This document shows positions 19,665 to 27,734 of a stretch of DNA of 64,000 bases, one piece after another. Every line of letters begins with the position of its first letter. Position 1 is the stretch's first letter. The DNA is from Bifidobacterium miconisargentati (GTDB lineage Bacteria; Actinomycetota; Actinomycetes; Actinomycetales; Bifidobacteriaceae), in the NCBI RefSeq assembly GCF_019331675.1, contig NZ_JAHBBJ010000005.1, positions 117,217-181,216 of the forward strand. Reading direction: 5' to 3'. The translations under genes and the position numbers were made by a program. The notes below the pieces were generated by a model that worked only from the letters and a program-made list of their open reading frames with translations, made no database searches and was not told the DNA's origin.

Positions 19665-21065
19665 TCACTGACCCTGCCAGGGCTTCTGGGCGCTGTCGTC
19701 GTCGGAAGTCGGTGCGGCGGGCGTCGTCGAAGCCGGCTCGTGCGGAGACAGTACGGTTGCGTCGCTCACGGGATCCTCGGCGGGGGCAGCGGGGGCGGAG
19801 TACTCCGGGGCCGGGGTCGCGGGAGCCGACGCCGACTGGCCGTAGTCAGGCAGCGGCACGGACGGTGCGGGTGCCGCAGGGGCCTGAGCGGGCTGCCCAT
19901 AGGCGGCCGGAGTCGGCTGACCGTATTGCGGCGCTGCCGGAGTGGATTGAACCGGCTGCCCATATTCCGGTGCGGCCGGAGTCGGAACCGCAGGAGTCTG
20001 CTGGGCGTATCCCGGAGTCGGGGCGGGCGCGCCGTACTGCGGAGCGTAACCATTGGCGGAAGCGGTCGGAGCGGTCGGAGCCGGGCCAGCCGGAGCGCCG
20101 AACGCGCCGGTGCCGCCGGGCACATCGAAGCGTGCGCCCTCCGGCTTGCTCGGCAGCGCCATGAACACGATGTACACGATGCCCGCAGCCAGCGTCAGCA
20201 GCGAGCCGATCACGGCGATGCCGATGCCGCCGGCCGCCGCCGTGCCGTAGTGGTTGCTGTAGCTGCCGGACGCAAAGCCGCCGAGGCCGCCCCAAATCGC
20301 GGTGCCGGCACCCACGGTCATGAGAATCGCACCGATGACGATGGCGCCATAGAAGATGGCCACCCACCAGCCGGGCTTGTCGATGTCATGCAGACGGCGG
20401 ACCGCCAGCGCGATGCCGGGAATCAGGGTCGCCAGCGCCCACAAGGTGGCTAGGAAAGCCAGCTTGTTATCCGTGGCCTCCGAAAGGATGTTCAGCACGA
20501 TATTGACGGCGCTGGCCGCCAGCGTCCACCACCAGAATTCGCTGCGGGAGGCGCGGCCGGAGAATACGATGTACTTCTTCCAGAAACGCAGGAACGCCTC
20601 CGGGAACGGGCAGCCGTAGTAGGGCTGATCCAGCGGCACGGGGCCGGCCGGGACGCTTGGCGCGGTGTACTGACCATAGGACGGCGGCGCCTGGTTGTAC
20701 GGCGACTGCCCGCCGTACGGGTTCTGGTCGTACGGATTGGCGACGGGCTGTGCGTACGGCTGCTGCTGGCCGTAACCGGGACCGGCCGGTGCGGGCTGAT
20801 ACTGCGGCGCGCCGGTCTGGCCGTAAGCGGGCTGGCCATACTGTGTGGAAGGCTGAGCGGAGGCGTAGGGATTGCCGGTCGGCTGGGGTGGCACGGGCTG
20901 GCCGTAGGCCGGGGCGCCGTATGCGCCGTACTCGGGCTGCGGGGCGGGCGTGCCGTACTGGCCGTACTGCGGCACGGAATCGCCGTTGTTCTGCGGGGTC
21001 TGCGCAGCACCGTTGTTCGGGGCATTGGGCGCCGAGGGAAGCGGCACGTTGTTGGGATCAGTCAT
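19665..21065 (-). CDS. DUF805 membrane protein with long Pro/Gln/Tyr-rich arms
   Basis: This 466-aa protein is a sandwich. An N-terminal arm of about 155 residues carries repeated YGQP/YGQPAYG strings. It is followed by a DUF805 core (FWKKYIVFSGRASRSEFWWW, then RRLHDIDKPGWW and about four TM helices ending near FMALPSKPEGARFD). A C-terminal ~150-residue Pro/Ala/Gln arm again carries YGQP units and ends in Thr/Ser-rich sequence. DUF805 function is unknown; low-complexity arms on both sides are common in bifidobacteria. The start MTDPNNV has an AAAGGGGA RBS. Both arms are expected in the cytoplasm. Confidence 0.85.
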   Translation of the reverse strand: MTDPNNVPLPSAPNAPNNGAAQTPQNNGDSVPQYGQYGTPAPQPEYGAYGAPAYGQPVPPQPTGNPYASAQPSTQYGQPAYGQTGAPQYQPAPAGPGYGQQQPYAQPVANPYDQNPYGGQSPYNQAPPSYGQYTAPSVPAGPVPLDQPYYGCPFPEAFLRFWKKYIVFSGRASRSEFWWWTLAASAVNIVLNILSEATDNKLAFLATLWALATLIPGIALAVRRLHDIDKPGWWVAIFYGAIVIGAILMTVGAGTAIWGGLGGFASGSYSNHYGTAAAGGIGIAVIGSLLTLAAGIVYIVFMALPSKPEGARFDVPGGTGAFGAPAGPAPTAPTASANGYAPQYGAPAPTPGYAQQTPAVPTPAAPEYGQPVQSTPAAPQYGQPTPAAYGQPAQAPAAPAPSVPLPDYGQSASAPATPAPEYSAPAAPAEDPVSDATVLSPHEPASTTPAAPTSDDDSAQKPWQGQ

Positions 21066-21239
21066 TGATTCCCCTTTCATCACGGACGGTATCGTCCTGC
21101 TCCATTCTTCCAGCTTTTCCATGAAAACCCAACAAATACGGTGAATATTGCCTGAACGGCGTCGTTGAGGCGGCGGCATGGTTCGTGGACGGCGAATCGG
21201 CGGAAACTGGCGCGTGCAATCGTTATCAAATCGATATCA

Positions 21240-21275
21240 AACGAACATGTTCGTTATTGATCGGTTCTGTACTAT
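21240..21275 (+). promoter_or_regulatory. 16-bp palindrome and -10-like box upstream of small peptide gene
   Basis: AACGAACATGTTCGTT (21240-21255) is a perfect palindrome. A TACTAT -10-like hexamer sits at 21270-21275, which would place the palindrome over the -35 region, a typical repressor-operator layout. It is not the actinobacterial SOS box, which has four bases between GAAC and GTTC; here there are two. Confidence 0.5.
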
Positions 21276-21374
21276 TTATCGATAGATACGCGCACGGCTG
21301 CGGTGACGGAGCCGGAGGAAGCCAACGAAGCTTTCGGCGCGAACACAATTACAGACCAACATAGGGGAACCATC

Positions 21375-21479
21375 ATGAACAACGACTACAACTACAGCGG
21401 CAGCGATCGCCACGACTCCCACGAATCCGACGCACAGGCGCAGGACTGGGCCCTGCTGTTCGACGGCCTCGCCTGCTGA
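21375..21479 (+). CDS. Small His/Asp/Ser/Tyr-rich peptide, 34 aa
   Basis: ATG at 21375 with RBS AGGGGA at the right distance, stop TGA at 21477. The peptide starts MNNDYNYSGSDRHDSHESD and ends LLFDGLAC. It is hydrophilic and acidic with three His residues and a single Cys at the very C-terminus. There is no TM segment or signal peptide. It has its own palindrome-bearing promoter region and precedes gltX by 48 bp. It resembles the 35-aa peptide at 27297 in size, start (MN...) and composition. Not recognised; it could be a leader peptide, a secreted/modified peptide precursor or a small regulatory protein. Confidence 0.5.
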   Translation: MNNDYNYSGSDRHDSHESDAQAQDWALLFDGLAC

Positions 21480-21527
21480 CGGTTTGCGCGCTCCGGCGCG
21501 TCCCCGCTCCGCGGCAGAATAGAGCCC

Positions 21528-23048
21528 ATGACTGATGCTGAAAACACCAAACCCGAACTCCCCGCGAACATTCGTGTTCGCTTCTGCCCGTCGCCGACCG
21601 GCACCCCGCACGTGGGCATGGTCCGCACCGCACTGTTCAACTGGGCCGAGGCCCGCGCCACCGGCGGCAAGTTGATCTTCCGCATTGAGGACACCGACGC
21701 CGCCCGCGACTCCGAGGAAAGCTACAACCAGATTCTCGAGGCCCTGCGCTGGCTCGGCATCGACTGGGACGAGGGCATCGACGTGGGCGGCCCCCACGGC
21801 CCGTACCGACAGTCCGAGCGTGGCGACATCTACAAGGACGTCGCCGCCAAGCTGCTCGAGGCCGGCTACGCCTACGAGTCCTTCTCCACCCCGGAGGAGA
21901 TCGAGGCCCGCAACGTGGCCGCCGGCCGTCCGAAGGCCTTCGGCTATGACGGTTACGACCGCAACCTCACCGAGGAGCAGAAGGCCGCCTTCCGCGCCGA
22001 GGGCCGCAAGCCCGCGCTGCGCATTCGCATGCCCGACGAGGACATCGCCTTCGACGACCTGATTCGTGGCACCATTGAATTCAAGGCCGGTTCCGTGCCG
22101 GACTACGTCATCGTGCGTCCGAACGGCGACCCGCTGTACACGCTCACCAACCCGGTGGACGACGCCATGATGGAGATCAACGTGGTGCTCCGCGGCGAGG
22201 ATCTCCTGAGCTCCACCCCGCGCCAGATCGTGCTCTACCGTTACCTCGAGGAGCTCGGCATCGCCAAGACCACTCCGCTGTTCGGCCACATGCCGTACGT
22301 GATGGGCCAGGGCAACAAGAAGCTCTCCAAGCGTGACCCGGAGTCCAACCTGTTCAACCACCGCGACGCCGGCTTCATCCGCGAGGGCCTGCTCAACTAC
22401 CTGGCTCTGCTCGGCTGGTCCATCGCTCCGGACCGCGACGTGTTCTCCATGGAGGAGATGATCGCCAAGTTCGACGTGCGCGACGTCAAGGCCAACCCGG
22501 CCCGCTTCGATCTGGACAAGGCCATCTCCATCAACGCCGAGCACATCCGCATGCTCGACGCCGATGACTTCCTGCGCCGCTCCGTGCCGTACCTGCACCG
22601 TGACGGCGTGGTCTCCGCCGACAACTGGGATGCGCTGACCTCCCGCGAGCAGGAGGTCCTGACCGCCGCCGCCCCGCTGGTCCAGCCGCGTGTGCGCCTG
22701 CTGGGCGAAGTGGCCGGCATGGTCGGCTCCCTGCTGTCGACCGAAGGCTACATCGAGCCCGATGACGACGCCCGCAAGACCCTCAAGGATTCCGCCGGTG
22801 CCGTGCTCGACCTCGCCATCGCCGCGCTGGAAGGTGCATCCGAGGACGGGTGGAAGGCCGAGCCGCTGCATGAGCTGCTTAACAAGGCGCTCATCGAGGA
22901 CGGCGGCTACAAGCCGCGTCTGGCCTTCGGCCCGGTGCGCGTGGCCGTCTCCGGCCGCCGCGTCTCCCCGCCGCTGTTCGAGTCCATGGAAATTCTCGGC
23001 AAGGACGTGACCGTGGCCCGTCTCAAGGGCCTGCGCGAGCACCTGTGA
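21528..23048 (+). CDS. gltX: Glutamate-tRNA ligase
   Basis: This 506-aa class I synthetase charges tRNA-Glu (and, in organisms using the transamidation route, tRNA-Gln). The HIGH-type motif is [13 protein letters not shown]; the KMSKS-type motif is [11 protein letters not shown]. The catalytic Rossmann fold is followed by the alpha-helical anticodon-binding domain; the length is typical. The two tRNA-Glu genes and a tRNA-Gln lie immediately downstream. Upstream spacing and codon use fit a native housekeeping gene. The RBS is weak (AGAATAGAGCCC). Confidence 0.95.
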   Translation: MTDAENTKPELPANIRVRFCPSPTGTPHVGMVRTALFNWAEARATGGKLIFRIEDTDAARDSEESYNQILEALRWLGIDWDEGIDVGGPHGPYRQSERGDIYKDVAAKLLEAGYAYESFSTPEEIEARNVAAGRPKAFGYDGYDRNLTEEQKAAFRAEGRKPALRIRMPDEDIAFDDLIRGTIEFKAGSVPDYVIVRPNGDPLYTLTNPVDDAMMEINVVLRGEDLLSSTPRQIVLYRYLEELGIAKTTPLFGHMPYVMGQGNKKLSKRDPESNLFNHRDAGFIREGLLNYLALLGWSIAPDRDVFSMEEMIAKFDVRDVKANPARFDLDKAISINAEHIRMLDADDFLRRSVPYLHRDGVVSADNWDALTSREQEVLTAAAPLVQPRVRLLGEVAGMVGSLLSTEGYIEPDDDARKTLKDSAGAVLDLAIAALEGASEDGWKAEPLHELLNKALIEDGGYKPRLAFGPVRVAVSGRRVSPPLFESMEILGKDVTVARLKGLREHL

Positions 23049-23103
23049 TGTGAGCCTGAGCTGCGGCTGAATTGTTCCGCTGACTGACTTTGGCGAAGAA
23101 TAT

Positions 23104-23136
23104 ACGGGCGTCTGTCTTTCGTGGGCAGACGCCCGT
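23104..23136 (+). terminator. Terminator after gltX
   Basis: 11-bp perfect arms ACGGGCGTCTG / CAGACGCCCGT followed by TTTTC. Confidence 0.88.
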
Positions 23137-23263
23137 TTTCGATGCCGCAGATGGTTAGTGCATCTGATTATCCGCGGCCGAAGGGCTTGACGGCTGGGCA
23201 AAGGCCATCGAAGGCCATTTCGGGCGTCTGTCAACCAAGGAATCACAATGTGACACGCCGTAG

Positions 23264-23292
23264 TTGACGTTGGTGAGATGTTCCCGTATATT
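23264..23292 (+). promoter_or_regulatory. Sigma-70-type promoter of tRNA-Glu copy 1
   Basis: TTGACG -35 (23264-23269), 17-bp spacer, TATATT -10 (23287-23292), 37 bp before the tRNA. Confidence 0.75.
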
Positions 23293-23329
23293 AATCACTC
23301 GTTGCGGTTCGCCGCAGCGGATAACTCAA

Positions 23330-23402
23330 GCCCCCATCGTCTAGCGGTCTAGGACTACGCCCTCTCACGGCGCCAACACCGGTTCAAATCCGGTTGGGGG
23401 TA
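23330..23402 (+). tRNA. tRNA-Glu (anticodon CTC), copy 1
   Basis: 73 nt from GCCCCCATCG to GGTTGGGGGTA. The acceptor stem GCCCCCA/TGGGGGT includes a terminal G-U pair. The anticodon loop CCTCTCACG gives CUC. The T-arm is CCGGTTCAAATCCGG. No CCA is encoded. It is identical to the copy at 23792. Confidence 0.95.
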
Positions 23403-23409
23403 CTTCTTC

Positions 23410-23440
23410 GGAAAGCCTCGGCATCGCGCCGGGGCTTTTT
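23410..23440 (+). terminator. Terminator after tRNA-Glu copy 1
   Basis: AAAGCCTCGGC ... GCCGGGGCTTTTT with one mismatch in the stem, followed by CGTTTTCC. Confidence 0.8.
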
Positions 23441-23714
23441 CGTTTTCCGAGCCGGCGGTCCGGGGTGACGGTTTTGGGGCAGGGGAAGCGTAGTCGCATC
23501 CCTGGTTCTGGGCATACTCTTCTCAATTATTCTGTGCATATGCATACCACGAAAACGGTCTGAATGGGGAGTTCGTGGTGGATGTATGCCCAGAACGGTG
23601 GATGCCGGATGTTTCATGATGGGTGTATGCCCGGAATCGATTATCGGGATCCATGGTGGGACCTGCTTATGGTTTGACGCCAAAACCGCGGAATTCTGCG
23701 CGACACGCCGTGAT
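23441..23714. other. Spacer between the two tRNA-Glu genes, no gene seen
   Basis: It contains two imperfect copies of a GTATGCCC-based string (around 23580 and 23625: GGTGGATG(T)ATGCCCAGAA-like and GGTGTATGCCCGGAA). No reading frame shows an RBS or recognisable product. Confidence 0.5.
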
Positions 23715-23742
23715 TTGCATTCGGCTGGGCTTTCTGTAATAT
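23715..23742 (+). promoter_or_regulatory. Probable promoter of tRNA-Glu copy 2
   Basis: TTGCAT (23715-23720), 16-bp spacer, TAATAT (23737-23742), 50 bp before the tRNA. Confidence 0.6.
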
Positions 23743-23791
23743 ATACACCTGTTGCGCGGTTCGCCGAGCAGCCGGTTGAAAAACTGAATAT

Positions 23792-23864
23792 GCCCCCATC
23801 GTCTAGCGGTCTAGGACTACGCCCTCTCACGGCGCCAACACCGGTTCAAATCCGGTTGGGGGTA
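23792..23864 (+). tRNA. tRNA-Glu (anticodon CTC), copy 2
   Basis: 73 nt, identical to the copy at 23330. It is followed 39 nt later by tRNA-Gln, probably in one transcript. Confidence 0.95.
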
Positions 23865-23902
23865 CGACGGACAACTCTTCGGAGTTGCCACGCCAGCCAA
23901 AT

Positions 23903-23977
23903 TGGGGTGTGGTGTAATTGGCAACACAGCTGATTCTGGTTCAGCCATTCTTGGTTCGAGTCCAGGCACCCCAGCCA
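23903..23977 (+). tRNA. tRNA-Gln (anticodon CTG)
   Basis: Acceptor TGGGGTG / CACCCCA, anticodon stem GCTGA/TCAGC with loop TTCTGGT giving CUG, T-arm TTGGTTCGAGTCCAG. The discriminator G and an encoded CCA run to 23977. Confidence 0.93.
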
Positions 23978-23982
23978 ATGAG

Positions 23983-24008
23983 CCCTCGCGAAATGCGAGG
24001 GTTTTTTG
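23983..24008 (+). terminator. Terminator after tRNA-Gln
   Basis: CCCTCGC gaaat GCGAGGG followed by TTTTTT. Confidence 0.9.
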
Positions 24009-24069
24009 TTTTTCTGGGGGCTTCACGAAAGCCCGTCCCCGTACTGAACGAGAACGAAGGAGATCGAGT

Positions 24070-24540
24070 ATGTCCGCTGAAACCCAGAAGAACACCGCGA
24101 ACACCCAGGCCGCCGCAAAGAAGCGCATGCCGAAGTGGGCCATCGCCCTTATCGTGGTGGTGATCGTCGCCGTGATCGCCGTGGCCGGCGTGTTCGGATT
24201 CCGCGCGTATTCCGAGTCCCAGTACAACACCGCCGTGGCAGCCTGCGCCACCGCCTCCGAGGAAGTGCGCAACGCCACCAACGACTACAACAACCTCGTC
24301 AACGGCGACGCCTCTGAAGCCGCCGCCCTCACCGAGAAGGATGTCAAGGACGCCTCCACGCTCGACGCGCTCAACAAGGAACTGAGCGCCGAAATGCCCG
24401 AATACGAGGGCTGCCTCGCCGATGACACCAAGGGCTACCAGGCCGCCACCGACAAGCTCAACGAGCAGACGGACTGGTACAAGACGCACACCGCCTCCCT
24501 GCAGAAGGCCGTGGACGCCGTCAACGCCGCCAAGAAGTGA
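24070..24540 (+). CDS. Single-pass membrane protein with extracytoplasmic helical domain
   Basis: This 156-aa protein has a short Lys-rich cytoplasmic N-terminus (KKRMPK), one TM helix (WAIALIVVVIVAVIAVAGVF, about residues 25-44), and an extracytoplasmic part rich in Ala, Asp and Asn. The latter has heptad-like helices and a Cys pair (AACATAS and EGCLADD) that may form a disulfide. It resembles small hypothetical bifidobacterial anchored proteins; no function is known. The start MSAETQKN has a GAAGGAG RBS. It is separated from the tRNAs by a terminator and is followed by a perfect 17-bp hairpin. Confidence 0.8.
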   Translation: MSAETQKNTANTQAAAKKRMPKWAIALIVVVIVAVIAVAGVFGFRAYSESQYNTAVAACATASEEVRNATNDYNNLVNGDASEAAALTEKDVKDASTLDALNKELSAEMPEYEGCLADDTKGYQAATDKLNEQTDWYKTHTASLQKAVDAVNAAKK

Positions 24541-24587
24541 GTTTTCGGCTCCTGACGCCCGTTCGCCGCTCCACTGCGGTGAGCTAA

Positions 24588-24635
24588 TACCCGTTGCGCC
24601 CCGCTGAGATTGTTCTTGGCGGGGCGCAACGGGTA
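24588..24635 (+). terminator. Long perfect hairpin after the membrane protein gene
   Basis: 17-bp perfect arms TACCCGTTGCGCCCCGC / GCGGGGCGCAACGGGTA with a 14-nt loop. There is no T tract, so it may be a repeat-type palindrome as much as a terminator. Confidence 0.65.
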
Positions 24636-24748
24636 TGTGCTGGCGGTTTTGCCTCGCTGACATGACGTGAGTGGGGCAGCGCGGGGGGCGTAACGCCGGG
24701 TTTTCTTCGCTTGGCGGCATTCCGTGTTCATTGCCGGGTATGCTCTCC

Positions 24749-24793
24749 CCGTTGTGCCACGCTGATGGCCGATGCAGCGAGGCACAACGGATA
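24749..24793. repeat. Related GC-rich hairpin
   Basis: CCGTTGTGCC-ACGCTG ... CAGCG-A-GGCACAACGG. It is close in sequence to the hairpin at 24588 (CCGTTGCGCC), suggesting a repeat family. Nothing else is seen in 24636-24833. Confidence 0.5.
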
Positions 24794-24833
24794 CGAGCTC
24801 CTTGTTGCCCCGCGCATGGGCGGATTCCGCGGT

Positions 24834-25817
24834 CTACGCGACGAACCGCAGATAGGTGCGATCGTCGAACGAATCCAGGCCGGGCGTGAATCCCTTGGTT
24901 GACCGGTACTCGTTGATGAGTGCCGGATCGTCGTGCCTGAGACGCCGCAGTTCGGCCTCGGACTCGGCAAGCGTGGGCCTGAGCAGGGGGTAGCCGTCCG
25001 AAGCGAGCACGACCTCGTCACCGGGATGGACAGGTATCGCGCGAATCGGATACGTCGGATCCGTGAACCCGTCGAACACGAAGTATCCGTACGGTCCGCG
25101 CTGGTTGGCGAATTGCGATTGCAGTCGCAGGAACGGCAGGATCATGTCGCGTGCTGGGTCTGAAGAGCCAGATGATGAGTCGGATAGTGAATCGGGAGCG
25201 AAATCGGGTGAGCTGCTGGCCGGAGTACCGGATGCGACGTCGGAAGGCGCGTAATTCCGTACGTTCCGTTCCCGCAACGCCAACGTGACGAACGTCCGCA
25301 ATTCGCCGAGCAATTCATCGACCCGCTTGACGGTGGGCGTCTGCACGCCATTGACCATGATCTGGCAGTCGCCGTACAGCCAGGCCTCGTGGTGACGGGC
25401 GCTATAGACCACCACATTGGCCTGAAGGCGTTCCACGGGCTCGCGTTCGAACACGGCGTAATCGCAGGCCGCTGGGGAATCGTCGGCATGCCCGTATGTG
25501 GCTTTGGTGTCCGCGTCGTCGCTCGGATTCGGGCTGCCGTGCGTGCGCGTATCGGCGCGACTGCGGTAGGTGGCTTGGAACTTCGCGTCGATTGCCGACT
25601 GGACCTGCCGCATGTCCGCATCGGCCGGCAGTTCCGCGATGGCCTCCAGCGCCAGATTCTTCGCGACCACACCGCCGCTCGGCCGCCAGAGATGACGGAT
25701 GCTCTTGCTGGTCACCCCGTCCACCACGGCCGCGAAGTCGCCGGTGACGATCAGCCCGTCCTCGTTGAGCGATTGATCGCTCCGCTTGCCTTGACAATAC
25801 TGTTCGATGATGCGCAT
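24834..25817 (-). CDS. PP2C-phosphatase-like protein
   Basis: This 327-aa soluble protein has three traits of PP2C-type Ser/Thr phosphatases. One is an early NEDG (residues 18-21) followed by FAAVVDGVTSK, where PP2C has the metal Asp in DGxG; here it reads DGVT. A late ASDGYP is the second, and a C-terminal DDRTYLRF matching the DD/DN metal motif is the third. A low-complexity insert (SSPDFAPDSLSDSSSGSSDP) interrupts the middle. Activity is uncertain because DGxG is altered. The start at 25817 has GGGAGG 6 nt upstream; a Met at 25865 is less likely. It is single and monocistronic, flanked by repeats. No kinase partner is in the window. Confidence 0.65.
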   Translation of the reverse strand: MRIIEQYCQGKRSDQSLNEDGLIVTGDFAAVVDGVTSKSIRHLWRPSGGVVAKNLALEAIAELPADADMRQVQSAIDAKFQATYRSRADTRTHGSPNPSDDADTKATYGHADDSPAACDYAVFEREPVERLQANVVVYSARHHEAWLYGDCQIMVNGVQTPTVKRVDELLGELRTFVTLALRERNVRNYAPSDVASGTPASSSPDFAPDSLSDSSSGSSDPARDMILPFLRLQSQFANQRGPYGYFVFDGFTDPTYPIRAIPVHPGDEVVLASDGYPLLRPTLAESEAELRRLRHDDPALINEYRSTKGFTPGLDSFDDRTYLRFVA

Positions 25818-25878
25818 GACCGGCCTCCCGGAATCACTATAGGCTTTGTGAAACCAAGACGGCATGTTCTCTTATTTC

Positions 25879-25970
25879 TGGCTCCCCTTGTCAGGGGAGC
25901 TGTCGGCGTAGCTGACTGAGGGGTAGTCCAGCCGGATTCATACCAATTCTGTTTGAACAGAGCTTTACTG
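25879..25970 (+). repeat. MITE-like repeat, short form with tail (copy 12)
   Basis: CTGGCTCCCCTTGTCAGGGG start, GACTGAGGGGTAGTCC (25929), then a tail with CCGGATTCATACCAATTCTG. Confidence 0.85.
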
Positions 25971-26020
25971 TATCCCTATTAACCTTGGATTGTTGCGCTG
26001 CAATTGGCGTGCCTCTCGCG

Positions 26021-26848
26021 TCACCGTCGCCCGACGACCCAGGTGGCGTCGGATCGCACGTGCGGCAGCATCATCACGATGACCACGAGCAGGCAGGCGA
26101 TCATCACCATCAGAATCATGTCCTCATGGCCGCGCGTCTGCAGCATCGCGCCGGTCAGCGCGCCTAGGGCCAGCGCCAGCATCACCACCGCGCGGCGGCC
26201 CAGTTTCGACTGCTCGTGACCATGGGCGGACGTGTCGGCGACGATTCCGGTTAGCGTCATCGTCAGCACCGTGGTAGGCAGGTCGGGCACGGACAGCTTG
26301 CGTGCGGTGGAATTCTGAATGCCCATGGCCGGCGCGAGCAGCACGATGAGCATGATGATATGCAGGTCGATATGCCGTGCGGTGGGGAAGTTCAGGCTCG
26401 GCTGCGAGGCGCGTGCGAGGGCCGTGGGATCGGTGCCGCCCATGGCCGGTTCCGGGGCGAAATGATTGAGCAGGTAGATGCCGGCCAGCGCCGCGGCCAC
26501 GAACGCGAGCTGTATCACGGTCGACACCAGCAGGTGACGGGCGCGATTGGCGCCGAAGTAGTGGATGATGCGCCCGCCGATAAGCGCGCCGACCATGAAC
26601 GCTGCCAGAGTCAGCGCCGACGTCCACCAGACGAAGCCCTGTGCGTGGGCGATCGCGAATCCCAGGAAGACGATGTTGCCGGTCACGTTGGCCACGAACA
26701 CGTGTCCGAGCGCCAGATAGCTCAGCGCATCCACCAGTCCGGCCACGAACGTGAGGATCACGAGCGCCGGGGAGAGCAGTCCGTAACGGTCGTCCTTGCG
26801 GGGGATCAGCGTGCGTCCGGCTTCTGCCAGGTGCGATGTGGAGGTCAT
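26021..26848 (-). CDS. YoaK/DUF1275 family membrane protein
   Basis: This 275-aa protein has about six TM helices. The DUF1275 signatures are LTFVAGLVDALSYLALGHVFVANVTGN near the N-terminus, GARIIHYFG-like sequence after TM3, and the MGIQNSTARKL ... TVLTMTLTGI block. Function is unknown, though a transport role is often suggested. The start MTSTSHLA at 26848 has AAGGAAC about 13 nt upstream; the open frame extends further without homology. tRNA-Thr lies upstream on the same strand. Confidence 0.85.
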   Translation of the reverse strand: MTSTSHLAEAGRTLIPRKDDRYGLLSPALVILTFVAGLVDALSYLALGHVFVANVTGNIVFLGFAIAHAQGFVWWTSALTLAAFMVGALIGGRIIHYFGANRARHLLVSTVIQLAFVAAALAGIYLLNHFAPEPAMGGTDPTALARASQPSLNFPTARHIDLHIIMLIVLLAPAMGIQNSTARKLSVPDLPTTVLTMTLTGIVADTSAHGHEQSKLGRRAVVMLALALGALTGAMLQTRGHEDMILMVMIACLLVVIVMMLPHVRSDATWVVGRR

Positions 26849-27006
26849 GGTGTCGGGCGGGTTCCTTGGAATCGATGGGCTTTGCGGGCGGCGCGATACG
26901 CCGTACGTGGCAAGGCTAGGGGAGTGGCACGACTGACGTGCGGAGAAGGATTCGCGGAGCTGTCGTGCACAACGATTTGGCGGAGAATTCCGCCAGAAAA
27001 CAAGAG

Positions 27007-27078
<72 letters not shown>

Positions 27079-27229
27079 GTTACGGATTCGGCCGAGCCGC
27101 TTGGCCGGGCCTCATCAGGCAACCTGTACATCATGGCACGGAATCGCGTATCACGCAAATCGACGGCCGGAAGTCGCCGTGTTCACCACCGCGCTGGCGC
27201 GAATTCACCTGTGCTTGGTCGAGTACACA

Positions 27230-27263
27230 TGATTCGGAAACACGGGCGGGGTAAACCGAATCA
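27230..27263 (+). promoter_or_regulatory. Hairpin upstream of the second small peptide gene
   Basis: 8-bp arms TGATTCGG / CCGAATCA around 18 nt, ending 34 nt before the ATG. It could be part of a leader or an operator. Confidence 0.35.
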
Positions 27264-27296
27264 CGATATGAACGGAAGATAAGCAAAGGAATGATC

Positions 27297-27404
27297 ATGA
27301 ACGCACAGATCAGCGACTATGAATCGCACCATGCCGCCGCGCATCACGGCAGCGACAGCCAATACGACGCCTACATGTACACCGAATACGGCATCGAGCG
27401 CTGA
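27297..27404 (+). CDS. Small His/Tyr/Asp-rich peptide, 35 aa
   Basis: The ATG at 27297 has a textbook RBS (AAAGGA, 6-nt spacing) and a TGA at 27402. It begins MNAQISDYESHHAAAHHGSD and ends YMYTEYGIER, with four His and five Tyr. It is hydrophilic with no signal peptide or TM segment. It shares the MN start, an early Asp-Tyr, a central His-rich part and Gly-Ser-Asp with the 34-aa peptide at 21375. An ABC exporter-like pair starts 331 bp downstream on the same strand; whether it handles this peptide is unknown. Confidence 0.5.
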   Translation: MNAQISDYESHHAAAHHGSDSQYDAYMYTEYGIER

Positions 27405-27734
27405 CGCTCGCGCCCAGCCGGTATCCAGAGAAGCAAGCGTGCCGCCGACGGCTCGACATGCTTCCCGCGCATACCGCGTAGTCACGGGCGACTCCACAAA
27501 CCCCGTAGTCGGCATGGTCTTTGCATCGTCGTAGATGTGTTTTGAAGACGATATTCACATCCGTCGTTCAGATTGCTGCATGATGGCGGATGAGGCGAGA
27601 TATCCGTCTGAGCAACCTCATCCTTGTGGGTAATCCTTCCGGATGAGCCGGTGCGCGATTCTGCGAACCGATTCGGAATGGTTCATCCCACAGCCCGATG
27701 GAGGGCCACACGACTGGCCCGTAACCTCGGTGGT
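27405..27734. other. Spacer before ABC genes, no gene seen
   Basis: 330 bp with small inverted repeats only (for example ATCCTTCCGGAT near 27629). No RBS-supported frame is seen. The promoter of the ABC pair should lie here, but no clear -35/-10 pair stands out. Confidence 0.45.

Noticed and set aside
21240..21255. LexA/SOS box
   Set aside because: The spacing between GAAC and GTTC is two bases instead of four, and the downstream gene is not a known SOS gene.
27133..27282. 49-codon basic frame upstream of the second small peptide (MARNRVSRKSTAG...)
   Set aside because: No RBS and the composition looks like random frame; it overlaps the hairpin at 27230-27263.
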